DNA from: Pyricularia pennisetigena
Lineage: Eukaryota; Ascomycota; Sordariomycetes; Magnaporthales; Pyriculariaceae
Assembly (NCBI RefSeq): GCF_004337985.1
Contig: NW_021940922.1
Span: 248,001-312,000 of the forward strand
Reading direction: 5' to 3'
DNA length: 64,000 bases
Both the position numbers and the translations under genes were made by a program. A model generated the notes under the pieces. The model saw only the letters and a program-made list of their open reading frames with translations, searched no databases and was not told the origin of the DNA. Positions 30,541 to 43,253 of the stretch are shown piece by piece; position 1 is the stretch's first letter; every line of letters begins with the position of its first letter.

Positions 30541-31036
30541 TTTTCTTTCCCCGAAAATTGTAAATTAATATAAATCAACAATTACGATCTGTGGAAATAG
30601 GCGTTAATAATACAATTTAGGGCTATAAAAGCAGCGGAATTTGTTTCCAACCCTGAAATTAATTATATTTTACCGGAACACGAGCAATTAATCCTATTAT
30701 TGCTTATAAAAAACAGCTTAACCAAACAACTTTTAAAATCCATTGCATAACATTCCAACCCCGTAACGGTTTATAAAGCCCTGGAAAGTAATTATTCCGC
30801 TACACCCGAAATCAGTCGAAATTCATTATATTGGGAATTCCACGCCTTAAATTTTTCGAAATTTAAAGGATTAATACCTAAATTTAACAACCGTTTTAAC
30901 TTACTGGTAGCTAAATTAGCGAGTATTAACGTGCAAATTAACCCCGTAAACGTACGAAAGTAGTATTTAGGGGCTATGGAAGGGATATTCCCTATTTGGA
31001 CCGAACGCCAACGCAGTACCCAACGGGCCCTGCAAG
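30540..31036 (+). pseudogene. element D gag, first part
   Basis: A plus-strand frame with a few RIP stops gives a copia-type gag domain (NNYDLW near the start, then a helical segment with ALNFSKFKGLIPKFNNRFNLL). It is interrupted at 31036 by element B and continues at 38265. Confidence 0.7.
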
Positions 31037-31041
31037 CAATA
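31037..31041. repeat. target-site duplication CAATA, left copy (element B)
   Basis: Identical to 38260-38264 beyond the other LTR of B. Confidence 0.9.
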
Positions 31042-31493
31042 TGTTACGACCAGACAAGATGGGTCGGTACCAATGAGGCCAGGCGGGGTCACCCCCCTCC
31101 TAACGACACTCGACCAGAGGAAACACCGACCGACAGGAAACAGAATAATATAAAAGATCACGTGACCCCACGTGATCGCCAAAAAAACGATATAATTAAT
31201 ATATCACATATTAATTATAGCAGAATAAATAATATACGGGCTATAGGATATATCAAACATATCACACCCAGGACAACGGACTATATAAAATACGCTCATT
31301 ACCATGTAAATAGATTCGATTTTAGGATTGCTTAGCAGCAATTAAATTTTAGTTAACCTTAATATTTATTTAAAAACGATTATAATTTTACCCCAATTAT
31401 TGAAAACCCCAATTACCTAATCAAAACGCTCAATTGTTTTAACCCATTGTATTTTACCCTAAAAACAGGTTACCCGATACCTTAATCGTAACA
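31042..31493 (+). repeat. 5' LTR of element B (452 bp)
   Basis: It begins TGTTACGACCAGAC and ends CGTAACA. It pairs with 37808-38259 throughout, differing mainly by transitions. A palindromic ATCACGTGACCCCACGTGAT motif sits near 31158-31177 and includes an E-box-like CACGTG. Confidence 0.9.
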
Positions 31494-31673
31494 TTTTAAT
31501 TATTCTTATTTAATATTTTACCTTAAAGTATACCGAATAATATCGCCGAAACAATATTTTCCAACAAAACCACCCCTTAAACCCCTTTTACCATTAACGC
31601 TCCGGCCAGCGTTAACGCCTTGCGTTAAATAATCGCGACGCTCCAAACAAAAAATCGATAACTCCAAAAACGA

Positions 31674-32546
31674 ATGACCGAACAAATTAATCGAACCAAT
31701 AAAAACCATATTAAATACCTTTTACTATTACCTTATAATGGTACCCCAGGTACCCTGCAGGGATTCTTTACGGGAACCCGGGCTTATTTTCACTTTAACG
31801 AGGATAATTTCGATAATAACGCAGAAAAGGTCACCTACGTAACCTCGCTATTAAAGGGCGATGCGTTTACCTGGTTCGAACCAATTCTACGAAATTATTT
31901 GGACTATAATAAGGAAAAAAACCGTAAAGCTGAAACCAACCGCATTTTCGACGATTACGAAAATTTCGAAAAATGCTTTAGGGGAGCATTCGGTAACCCA
32001 AACGAGGAACGCACGGTTAAACGTAAATTGGTACGCCTTACCCAAACCAAATCGGCATCCAAATATACCAGTAAATTTCGACAAATTACCGCCAAACTAT
32101 TATAGGGCCCCGAAACCCTAATAGCACGCTTTTATACGGGATTTAAAAAAAAAATTAAAAACGAATTTGTTAAAAAAAAACGACCCGACACCTTAACCGA
32201 GTACGTAAAATTAGCAATTAAAATCGATAACCGATTTTACGAACGGAAATTGGAACGACGCGAAAAACGCAGCGTATGGGGGCCAATTTTGCGACAAACT
32301 AATACGGGATGCAAATACCAATACCCTAAACCGTTTCGCCAGTACAGTATTTCCTACGGAATATATAGCGGATTTATGGACTTTAACGCGACCCAATATA
32401 AAAAACCTCGTAAGGATCCCAAAAATGGCAAATGTTTTAAATGCGAAAAGCCAGGATATATAACCAAATTTTATCCCCAAAATACTCCGGACCTACACCC
32501 CAATTCCAAAAAACCACGAGGATTAAATACCACCACCCACCAATAG
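31674..32546 (+). pseudogene. element B gag with mutated zinc knuckle
   Basis: The frame 31674-32103 encodes a retrotransposon gag capsid domain (GTPGTLQGFFTGTRAYFHFN, then AFTWFEPILRNYLD). A TAG at 32103 interrupts it and the same protein continues to 32546. The nucleocapsid CCHC box reads CFKCEKPGYITKFY: the His and the last Cys are both Tyr, each explained by a single C-to-T or G-to-A change. The protein is therefore inactive. Confidence 0.85.
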
Positions 32547-32567
32547 ATATTACCGGATTAATATAAT

Positions 32568-33370
32568 TTGAAAAGCTGGACCATATATTACGACGATAAC
32601 TGTATAATCCACAATAACGCAAAAATGGACGCAGGATGGTACCCACAAAAATTTAAAAACATTCGGACCTTAGTAATAAAAAACCGTATACCTATTAAAA
32701 CCAAACCACCGGCACAATTACGCAGGCAAAATACCAAATTACCCGAACCTACGGAATTAAATACCTTAGAAAAATTAAAACCAAAACCATTGGGACAAAC
32801 CCACCGCATCCGGATAATCCAACAAACCCCAACGGACGAATCTAATAATGAATTAAAAAACGAATTTAGCGAAAAAAAAACTATATTTTCAAACCTATAC
32901 AATGCAGCAAGGGAAAATAACCCCTATATATATAAAAAAAAATTTATCGATTTATACCGAAACGACCAATTAGTGCAATTTCCCGGAATACTATTTCGAA
33001 TACAAATATAAAACCTTATAAAATCAATCGATCCAACTTTCGGAAACCACCCAACCTTGGATACCAAATATCCCAAACATATAAAAATCTTTTGGGTAAA
33101 ATGTTTTCGAAACAATTGCGGATTATATTTTAGCAAAAAAATAATCCACGATTTTTTCCCACGACGACGCAAAACAACAGGCATCCACGAAATATATACC
33201 ACCACTAAATTACCCAATTGGGAAATTAAAATAAAATTTAACACCGAACCAGCGGTAATCTTTACTTTTTATAACGACTACCCTATGGCATATTATAACC
33301 AAAAACAATTCCCATGGTACGAATGCACCCGAAATATTTGCAAAATACATATATTAACCAAAGCATAGGT
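32568..33370 (+). pseudogene. element B linker and pre-protease region
   Basis: Two consecutive plus-strand frames (32568-33011 and 33057-33368), separated by one stop, match the minus-strand frames of A at 45423-45031 in order and wording. No catalytic motif is evident; this is the region between nucleocapsid and protease. Confidence 0.65.
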
Positions 33371-33699
33371 ATAATACGAAACGAAATTACGATAACCAGG
33401 ACCCGCACCCATGACCAAAATTGTGTGGAACCCCAACGTTAAAAACAACGAAATACCCACAAACGCACGAAAGACGCCTGCACCAACAGGGCACCGACTT
33501 AATAAAATTAACGTTAAAAACAGCCATACGCCCCGAAATAAAAAGAATAAGGACCCACGACGCGAATTTAATAAATTAAAAAACTAGGATAACCAAACGG
33601 TACAGGGCACCAAACGGTAGCAACAAAAACGGAATAAAAAACCCTAAACGCCACGCAAGCCACGAAGGCAGCACACGAATATATATTCCTAAATATACG

Positions 33700-36600
33700 A
33701 TTTAATGGAAAACTTATACGAACGCTCCTTAATAGCGGAATATAAAGTAATTACATTTTTCCAAAAATCGTAAAAAAACGACGAATACTTTAACGATAAA
33801 AGGAAAAACTATATCGATTATAAACCGTAAAAAAAAAAGCAGTTTTATACGGGAACGGCACCATCGAAACAAAAACCGTACACCTTTGGATGGAAAACTA
33901 TGGACGAAAAAAATAAATTACCTTGGATATTACGGAAATAGGGAATAAAAATATAATTTTAGGAATTCCCTGGTTTAAAAGGAGCAACCCCCGGATAAAT
34001 TGGACTACAGGCCAAATTTAATGGGAAAAACACCTAATTACTGAACGATTTCCAGCACAGCAGGGTTTATACAGGAAATATAGGGTACGGAAGGACCAAA
34101 TAAAGCAAATGGCGTACCTATAGGAAGGATGACCAACCCCGGAACCAATATCGGAAAAAAAACGACTATTTACAGGTTAAAACCGATCCAATTATACAAT
34201 ATAAACCACGAAAAAACAAACCAAAAACGGCAAAATCCTAAAAAAATACCAAAATTATACACGACTATTTAACTAAAAATTCGAAATAGGATTACCCGAG
34301 CACAGTCCGTTCGACCACGAAATACTATTAAAAAAAGGAACCCAACCAAAATTCCACAAAATATACGGTTTAAATCCGACACAAATGGAGGTTTTAAACG
34401 AATATTTCGCGGAAAATTTCAAAAAAAGCTATATTAAACCATCGACATTACCAGCAAAATACCCAATCCTTTTCATACCAAAAAAAAACGGAAAATTACA
34501 ATTATACGTAAATTACCGACAATTAAACGACATTATAATAAAAAATTGCTACCCGTTCCCACTAATAGGAGAATTTCGAAACATATTTTACTAAACATAA
34601 TGGTTTACGACATTAAATTTTAAAAAAGCATATAATTTAATCCGTATAAAGGAAGGCGAGGAATGGAAAACAGTATTTCGTACCAAACGAAAATATTACG
34701 AATACCTGGTAATGCTTTTCGGTTTCACCAACGCCCCCGTAACCTTTTAAACCATAATTAACCACGTCCTTAGGAAATGCCTAAACATTTTTATCGTTAT
34801 TTACCTGGACGATATCCTTATTTTTTCCAAAACGTTGGAAAAATATAAAAAACACGTCCACACAATTTTACAAAAGCTATAAAACGTTAAACTTTTAATT
34901 AAACCCGAAAAATGCATTTTTCACAGCAAACAAATCAATTTCCTAAAATACATTATCGCCCCTAGAAAAATTAGGATAAAAAAATCAAAGATTTAAACAG
35001 TAAAGGAATGGCCCCAACTACAGAACGTAAAAGACGTTCGGGCATTCCTTGGATTCGTAAACTTTTACAAAAAATTTATTAAAAGTTACGGCGCGATCGC
35101 CACCCCATTAACCAATATAATTAAAAAAAATTTAAAATTCCAATGGACGGAATAAATACAGCAAACTTTCGAACAACTACGAAAGGCAATAGCATAAAAA
35201 CCGATTTTTAAAATACCAGACCCAACGAAACCTTTCGAAATCGAAACCGACGCATCCGATTACGCAATCGAAAGACAATTTAGCCAACGAAACGAAGAAA
35301 AACGCCTGCACCTTTGCGCCTTTTTTTTACAAAAATTACATAAACCAGAATTTAATTACCAAATCCACGATAAAAAATTTATAACTATTATCCGAACATT
35401 TGAAAAATGGAAACCACAGCTATCCGGAACTAAATACGAAATATTAGTTTACACGGACTACAAAAACCTAACCCATTTTACCATTAATAAAATATTAAAC
35501 AAACGACAAATTAAATGGGCAAAATTCCTATCAAAATTCCATTTTAAAATTATTTACCGAAAAGGAACAGAAAATGGCAGGGCCGACGCCTTTAACAAAA
35601 AACCAAATTATAAAAATATAATACCCGAGGAAATACGGAAAATCCTTACGGCAAACGACAACGGAAACCTTTTACCAATTTACCGAAATCTTATAACGAC
35701 TAATACGGTAATTATACCAGAAAAAATACGGAAAATCCACGAAAACAAAATTTACGGACACCAAGGGATTTCCAAAACATGGAAACGGTTAAAACAGCAC
35801 CATAATTTCAAAGGAATACGACAAAAAATACGAAAAACCATTAAAAACTGCGAATTCTGCGCAAAAAACAAATCCGCCAAACACAAACCTTACGGGCTTT
35901 TACAGCCTTTACCAACCCCTAATAAGGCCTAGCAAACCATTATAATGGACTTTATCGTTAAATTACCACCTTCCGAAAAACCATTTACTAAAACTAAATA
36001 CAATAACATATTAATTATAATAAACAAATTTACTAAATACGCCTACTTCTTACCCTATAAAAAAAGTAATAACGCCGAAAAAATCGCTTACACATTTTTA
36101 CAAATAATTGTCAGCAACCACGGACTTCCAGGAAACATTATTACGGACAAAAATAAACTTTTTACATCAAAATTCTGGAAATTTCTAATGGAACAGCTAA
36201 AAACCGACCACAAATTATTTACAGCATTCCACCTATAAACAAATGGATAAATAAAACGAGCAAACCAAACACTGGAATAATACCTAAAATATTATATAAA
36301 CCATAAACAGGATAACTGGGTACGGTTATTACCTACAGCACAATTCGCATACAACAGCTTAAAAAATAAAAGTACCAAAATAACCCCGTTTTATACCAAT
36401 TACGGATTTAACCCTACGGTATATGGAGAACCAAAAACCACGATTACGGCCCCACGAGCCGATAAATAAGCAAGCGAACTACGAAAACTCCATTAAAAAT
36501 TCCAATAGAAATTGGAATTCGTACGAAAAAAAATGACCAAATACGCTAACCAGCATCGGATAAAAGGACCATTTTTCCAGGAAAGAAATAACGTTTACCT

Positions 36601-36960
36601 TATTCGACGCAATATTAAAATATAACGACCAAATAGCAAATTTAATTATAAAAAACTTGGACTTTTTAAAATCGACAAAAAAATTAGTAAAACCAACTAC
36701 AAATTATTATTACCAAAAATTATAAAAATCCACCCAACGTTCCACGTATTACTATTGGAACCAGTACCACCCGGTACCAATATACAAAAAACAATCGAAA
36801 TCGACGAAGAAAAAATATACGACGTCGAACGAATATTGGACCATAAACGCAATTACGGTAAAACAAAATACCTTATTAAATAGGAAAACTACGGATACGA
36901 AAAAAATATTTGGGAACCCCTTAACCACCTCCAAAATTGCCAGGAATTATTCCGTTAATA
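33700..36960 (+). pseudogene. element B pol: protease, RT, RNase H, integrase, chromodomain
   Basis: Broken but clearly ordered. A retropepsin-like ILGIPWF block lies near 33960 and RT motifs at 34385-34900: VNYRQLND where VDYR is usual (Asp to Asn, a G-to-A change), then YLDDILIFSK. RNase H follows near 35240-35600 (ETDASDYAI, VYTDYKNL, GRADAF). Integrase has an HHCC domain near 35755-35880 (YGHQGISKTW, then CEFCAKNK) and a core frame at 35945-36238 with MDFIVKLP and IITDKNKLF. A chromodomain near 36750-36960 reads YDVERILDHKRNYGKTKYLI, with its TGG codon now TAG. Stops are nearly all RIP-type. Confidence 0.85.
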
Positions 36961-37106
36961 TTACCAGGAACTGGATTTGCGAACAAATTAGCCAAAAAAA
37001 AAGGACGATTTAAAAAAGCACCATTTACCATTCCCAAAAACTAAAGATCGACCAAAACTCGAAACCATACCACCAAACGAACCTATAAAAAAACGATTAA
37101 TATATA

Positions 37107-37643
37107 TTAATAAACCGAAACACACGGATAAAGCAATTTACCGACCGAATATTGCGTAAAAACATTTATTTTATCCAGCAAAAAAGGATTTAAAAAACCC
37201 ATTAGGAAAAACGAATCCCAAACGAAATTGGAATCCGGAAAAAGCGATTTCAAAAACATTTTAGGAAAAATTTCGGTTAATCGCCGCCGCTCCTCCTGCT
37301 CCGCCTCCTCGCGTTCCACCCGATCCAACTTTTCCAAACTATCGATACCGCGACGAACCGCCCTTATTATTTTTTTAAACCACATTTTTTTTTGTTTACG
37401 CAATCGAAAAACTTTTTCCTCCGCCGTTTCCAATTTAAATTTAAATTTTAAATATTGGGCCGCGATCCTATGCAGCTGTTTTCGGGAAATACCCATAACA
37501 TTATATCGCGAACGACCCAGGCGAATATATTCGATACAACGAAAGGAATCCCGAGGCGATATAACGCATTTCGCGATCCCCTGCAATTTGTAAGCAAAAT
37601 AAAAAGGTATTTCGACCGCCGAAAAAAGAAGCACAGAAAACAA
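37107..37643 (-). CDS. antisense ORF of element B (178 aa, coiled-coil)
   Basis: An intact frame on the strand opposite to pol, between the chromodomain and the 3' LTR. The middle (about residues 55-125) is rich in Arg, Lys, Glu and Leu and looks like a coiled coil (KLETAEEKVFRLRKQKKMW, then DRVEREEAEQEERR). The last 45 residues are hydrophobic and aromatic. I do not recognise a domain. Similar charged coiled-coil proteins are annotated around fungal transposons, but I cannot say what they do. It stayed open although the sense genes are broken. It could be a real accessory gene, or a chance frame protected because RIP changes on this strand rarely make stops. Confidence 0.4.
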   Translation of the reverse strand: MFSVLLFSAVEIPFYFAYKLQGIAKCVISPRDSFRCIEYIRLGRSRYNVMGISRKQLHRIAAQYLKFKFKLETAEEKVFRLRKQKKMWFKKIIRAVRRGIDSLEKLDRVEREEAEQEERRRLTEIFPKMFLKSLFPDSNFVWDSFFLMGFLNPFLLDKINVFTQYSVGKLLYPCVSVY

Positions 37644-37807
37644 ATCGTTATAACGAGCGGTGGACGTGCGACCACGGGTTTTAATTACGCGATTGGATAT
37701 GGCGTAAAAAAATTAACAAAAAAGGAATATGGAAACAAAAATAAGGATTAGGAAAATACAAATTATTTAAAAACCAAAAGGATTTGGCCAAGGAAAGGGA
37801 AACCTGA

Positions 37808-38259
37808 TATTACGACTAAATAAGATGGGTCGGTACCAATAAGGCCAAGCGGGGTCACCCCCCTCCTAACGACATTTGACCAAAGGAAACACCGACCGAT
37901 AAAAAATAGAATAATATAAAAAATTACGTAACCCCACGTAATCGCCAAAAAAACGATATAATTGATATATTATATATTAATTATAGTAGAACAAGTGATA
38001 TGCGGGTTATGGGACATATTAAACATATTACACCCAGGACAACGGATTATATAAAATACGCTCATTACCATATAAATAAATTCGATTTTAGGATTGCTTA
38101 ACAGCAATCAAACTCTAGTTAACCTCAATACTTACTTAAGAACGATTATAATTTTACCCCAGTTATTAAGAACCCCAGTTACCCAGTTAAGACGTTCAGT
38201 TGCTTTAACCCACTGTACTTTACCCTAAGAACAGGTTACCCGATACCTTGATCGTAACA
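37808..38259 (+). repeat. 3' LTR of element B (452 bp)
   Basis: Partner of 31042-31493; preceded by the purine tract AAGGAAAGGGAAA. Confidence 0.9.
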
Positions 38260-38264
38260 CAATA
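38260..38264. repeat. target-site duplication CAATA, right copy (element B)
   Basis: Identical to 31037-31041. Confidence 0.9.
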
Positions 38265-39700
38265 GGCTAAAATTCGGAAAAATTAAATTTGCAATACCTT
38301 ATGGCGGACCTTATATCCGAAAATTCGATTTCGGGCTCTATTACGGCTAAGGCTGTTAACTATAAGTCTGAAGGCAAAAAAACGGGTAAAAAAAACGCTA
38401 AAAAAGGCGCTAAAAAGGAAAATAATGGGTAGGAAACCATTTTTAAATCACGAAAAAAAGGTAATAAAAACTTTAATTCGGATTCTGCTTTTGCAAAAGA
38501 TATTAAATCCTCCAACTCCAGCGAATTAACCGCTGGAATGTTTATAATTTCTATGGATTTCGAACTATTTACGGGTTTAATTCCAGGTAACGTTAACGAA
38601 GGCGCAGCGCAAAACGCCCTGGAACAGGAGGTTAGTTCCGCTATTAGCGGAATTATAAAATTACGTTCGGATTCGGATTCGGAAACCGATACCGGTAAAA
38701 CGCTAAAACCACAGGCTTTAACAGTTAGTTTTAAAATTAAAACGAAGCCTGGACGCGGCGTAAAAGGGACCCCTAAACCATAAAAACTAGGTTACCTTAT
38801 CCTGTACAATACAGGTAATACGCACCATATTTTTGCAAATAAGCAGTTTTTTACCGATTATACCCCCGGCTTTACAATCGAAATCGGTACAGGAGGTGGC
38901 CCTGTTAGGCCTGTAGGCACCGGGATTGTAAAAATACAGGTCCGTTGCGGCCACAAAGCTGCCGATTTTAGAAAAATTACGTTAAATAACGTTTTATATA
39001 TCCCCTCGTTTAAAATACATATCGTTGATGACCTTATACACTATAATATAGGGGGCGTATTATTAAAAAATACCCTGTACGATAAAAATCGCAAGGCGTA
39101 GGGACGTTTAAATACCGTTAAACATTTGTTTTGTTTAAAGGTTAAAAAGTGGGATATCCTTGTTCGAAATAACGTTATTTCCAATTACGCCTGTATAATA
39201 GGTGAATATAGCACCGCTTTTAGCATGGCTTTACAGGTGGTTACAAAGAACTACGCAGCCCCGTTGGAAATAAAACCAAATAATATAAAGCCTGAAAGGG
39301 ACTTTAAAATTTACACCGATTCGCAACCGGAAAAAAATACGGTAACGGAAAAGCTAAATCCCGAACAAAATACGGGAATAGCCGTAAATTCACCTGTAAC
39401 GCAAAAACTTAACGGTAAAAGCCCTGAAAGTTTACGTGAAATTGGGCCCCGTAGGCCCGGCACACCGCTAGGTGACCCTTTTATGCAATTTAATATAAAA
39501 GGGATTATTTCCGAAAAAAAGGGGGTTTCCCATATAAAAAATCCGTTGTTAAAACCTTTTTTATTATCGGATTTAAAGCAGGCCCCTGTAAATTACCACC
39601 CTTTAAGGCTAAAACGAACTACGGACGGCTGGTTAACCCCTAAAGGAAATGGAATTACAGGTAATTATAACGAAATCCAAACCTAAAAAACCCTGTTATA
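38265..39700 (+). pseudogene. element D gag end and protease region
   Basis: The copia gag resumes after B with a lysine-rich stretch and a 38538-38783 frame. The protease active-site area near 38810-38840 reads YNTGNTHHI, where copia proteases have a D-S-G-A-S-H type motif; the catalytic Asp is Asn, a G-to-A change. The frame 39126-39686 continues towards integrase. Confidence 0.65.
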
Positions 39701-39759
39701 GCATAGGCGTTTGGGGTATATAAGGTTATTATTGCTAAAAAAAAACCGCTAAAATTACA

Positions 39760-42690
39760 AAAGGTTTACTTAATTTCAACAAAATTAGGGCAATTACCTG
39801 TATTGCTTACGTTAAAACCATGTTTATTAGGCGTACAAATAAAATCGTACTCCTTACACCCCTTAATATCTTCGATTTTATAAAGGGTAATACAGTGACC
39901 TTTAAACCTAATCCTTACAAAAAAAAGCCCGTATTTTTATTATTAATGGACCGAAAATCACGTTTTCGGTGGTTTATCCCACTAAAAAATAAAACCGGAC
40001 CTACGGCTTTAATGGCTATCAAAGGCTTTTTTAGGGCTTTAAAAGCTACGTACGGGCGCTACCCCCTAAATTTTCACTTCAATAGGGGGTTTAAGGTAAA
40101 TACAAACTTTTAAAATTGGTTCGTAAGCAAAGGTGTTAATTTTAGCATTTCGAATCCCTATAACCACGGCCAAAACGGACTAACGGAACGGTCCGTCAAG
40201 GTTATTTTGGATAAACTTTGGTTTACCATTATAACGGCGGATTTACCATGATATTTATGGTATTATTTATTACCTGCCGTGGTTAATTTAATTAACCGTA
40301 CAGCAATAACTATTAGGGATTTAACACCTTACGAGGAATTTTATTCCGAATTATAACCTGGATTACCGTATAAACCTAGTTTGGGGTATTTTCGGGTTAT
40401 TAATACTACTTGCCAGGCTATTATACCGCTGGAAAAACGCCAAAAATTTAATAAATTGGCTCCCCGCACCGAAACGGTGAGACTTTTAGCCCATTTATCA
40501 AATTCTACAGCGTTGGTTTACGCACCCGCTAAACGGGCCGTATATAAAGCCTTTACCGTAAAAATCAAAAAGGGTATAGCCGCTGAAAACTTGGTTATTC
40601 CAGGGAAACGTTATAGATTTTAAAGGGGGAAAATACAGGTTTAAAGGGGGATTTTAATTCTGAATTTGAAAACGAAATTAACAGCGTTCCAGCGGATAAT
40701 TATCCCCTAAAAAACCCTGAAAATACAGGGCATTTACCATTTATTACAGGGTATTTACCACCTGTTACAGGGCAATTACCACCTGTTATAGGGCATTGAA
40801 ACCCTGAAAATACAATGCCCGTCAAGTTTGTATAACCTACTGTTCGCCCCCCAGAACCTATAACGGTAGCGGTATTTAATCCAGTACCTAAAACAACGGA
40901 AATTCCGGTGTTTTTAGCACGTAAAATATAGAATATAGAGTTAAATTCGCAGTTCGAAAACCCAAATTTAATGGAAATAAATTACGTGCATTATTTTTGT
41001 TTTCAAAACAAAAAAGAATAAAGAAAAAACCCACTAAAAACGGTGAACCAAATAGCTACTAACAGGCCCTAAATAGCCTTAAAAATGCTAAATAGTTAGC
41101 TGTTTTAACGTTTAAATTCGACCAGATCGTTATTGCAAAAACCTTCCGTTTTATCCCTAAAATTAAAATGCCTATAGGCCGTAAATTCGTTTTTACCCGG
41201 CCGGTATTTAAATTAAAAAAAGATGAAAATAACAAACCTATAAAATACAAAATTAGGTCTATTGTTAGGGGTTTTTTACAGGTTGAAGGCCTAAATTATA
41301 TCGAAATTTTTGCTAGCATTAGTATACCACCTATCTGGCGTATATTTTTAGCTATAGCTAATGCACAAAATTGGGAAATAAAACAAATCGATTTTATCGG
41401 TGCGTTTTTAAATAGTAATTTTACCGACGTCAATATATATTTGCAAATTCCGGACGGTTTTAACGAATGGGCCAAAAATTATAACCCTACCACCGCTAGG
41501 ATTTTAGTGGAAATGGGTTATAACCCGAAAGAATTGCAGGTTATATAGTTGGAAAAGGCGTTATACGGTTTGAAACAGGGTCCAAGAGAATGGCAAAACA
41601 AATTTAAAAGCCTATTTTTTAAAAAAGGTTTTAAACTATTGATTTCTAATCCCGTTGTTTTTTATAACGTACAATTTAAACATTTTATCGTAACCTTCGT
41701 AGACAATTGCCTGTTAATAGGTCTTAAATTGCAATATATGTGGGATTTAAAAACCCGTTTTAATAGAATATCCGCGTTGGAAAACAGGAGTCCTGCAACC
41801 TATTTTTTAGGCGTTTAAATTATAAGGGATAGGTTTAAGCGCCAATTGTGGCTTTATTGAAATTAATATATAAAGGAAGCATTAGCAACGTTCGGATTCA
41901 TTAATTGCAAACGTATACTTATTCCTTTATAACCGGGTGTGTTAAAATATAGCGGGGGTAAACCCGTAAATGCGCTGGAAATTAAATTATTACATCGTAT
42001 TATCGGCACCTTTATATATTTAAAGCTATCAACGCGCCCGAATAGCGGTTTTAGGGTTTAATGGTTTTCACATTTTTTAATAAAAACCACAACAATCCAC
42101 TTAACGGCAACTAAAAACCTATTACGTTATTTAGCGGGTATTAAATCCTTATCTATTTATGACGGAAATAAAATTTTTAAAATCGAATTACCACCTAATT
42201 TATTAATAAAAGGTTTTTAAAGCCTAAAATTACTGGGTTTTAGTAATAGCGATTTTGCCGGGGCTAGGGAAAATTTAAAATTTATTTACGGATATTTATA
42301 TTCCCTATTTGGGGGCCCTATAATGTGGAAATGCAACAAGGTTAGTATTATAGCTTTAAACACTCCAAAAACCAAAACTAATATTTTAGCGGAAACCTTG
42401 CGTAAAACACAATAGCTTAAAAACCTATTTATAGAGATTGGACTACCTATAAAAGGCCTTATTGCAACATTTGGAAGTAATACAGGTTTTATAGTTAACG
42501 CACAGAGCCCTACGCACCACCAACGTATTAAATATACGTTATTAAAATTTTATTACGTACGGGAATTAATTATAAAAGGATTAAAAACCCTAAGATACCT
42601 GGAATCCAGACAAATGCCCGCTAATAACCTAATAAAGCCCTTAACGCTTCCAATTTACAAAGTTTTTTTTAAAGTTTATAAGGTTTAAAC
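39760..42690 (+). pseudogene. element D integrase, reverse transcriptase and RNase H, RIP-broken
   Basis: The integrase core at 39820-40113 has FLLLMDRKSRFRWF and HFNRGFK, then NGLTERS near 40175, which is the copia order and wording. Copia RT runs 41168-41818 in two frames: a GFLQVEGLNYIEIFA segment, QIDFIGAFLNS and LEKALYGLKQGPREW. The catalytic VDD-type motif reads FVDNCLLIG, so the second Asp is lost. RNase H pieces (SNSDFAGARENLK, then NKVSIIALNTPKTK) extend to about 42420, and the frame decays by 42690. Confidence 0.85.
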
Positions 42691-43253
42691 CCCTAAAAAC
42701 TTAGTTTTTACCTATTGAATTTTTGGGTATTTAATTATTTCGTTAATTAATTACCCATTACATTTCCTTTATTTGCAAATATTGGATTTCTATTAGCCCA
42801 ATACCGGCCGTATTACCCGAACTTACCCTGCATAAATTAATTAATAAACAATTCATACCGACCTTATACCAAAAATTCAATCAAAATTGAAAAAACTCGT
42901 ATTTTGGGCGATTTACGCATTCGAAATACCCTATATAATATGCTTAGTTTGGATTATTACCAACGAATAGCCAGATTAGCTACCTGGCTTAATAGTTAAT
43001 TCCGTGGGTTAATATTATGCAAATCGGGGGTTCGAATCCGGGGGTTATTACAATTTTGGGGGTTTTTTCCAATTCGGGGGTTCGTCCATTTCGGGGGTTA
43101 CAAATCGGTACAAAGGGCTTAATCATCCAAGGGGTTTATATCGGGAGTTCGAATCGGGTTGGGACATAAAGGGGATCCTTTTTTTTAGGGTTTTATTTTT
43201 TTTATGTCCTTATTTTTTCCGATTTTATGTAAATAATAGTAAAAGAAAAAGGG
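42691..43253 (+). other. element D 3' untranslated part
   Basis: No coding sequence. It contains several GGGGGTTCG words near 43030-43090 and ends in the purine tract before the 3' LTR. Confidence 0.5.

Larger units (their letters stand above)
31042..38259 (+). mobile_element. Ty3/gypsy retrotransposon B (same family as A) inside copia D
   Basis: A 7218-bp element with two 452-bp LTRs (31042-31493 and 37808-38259) and perfect flanking CAATA duplications. The coding order is gag, protease, RT, RNase H, integrase, chromodomain, followed by a long antisense ORF. RIP-type stops interrupt gag and pol, but less densely than in A. The 3' LTR shows the start TGTT eroded to TATT. Sense orientation is opposite to A. 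Confidence 0.92.

Noticed and set aside
42980..43100. tRNA-like B-box words (GGGGGTTCGAATCC) in the 3' part of element D
   Set aside because: The T-arm cannot pair and the same GGGGGTTCG word repeats several times nearby; this is repeat sequence and not a tRNA gene.
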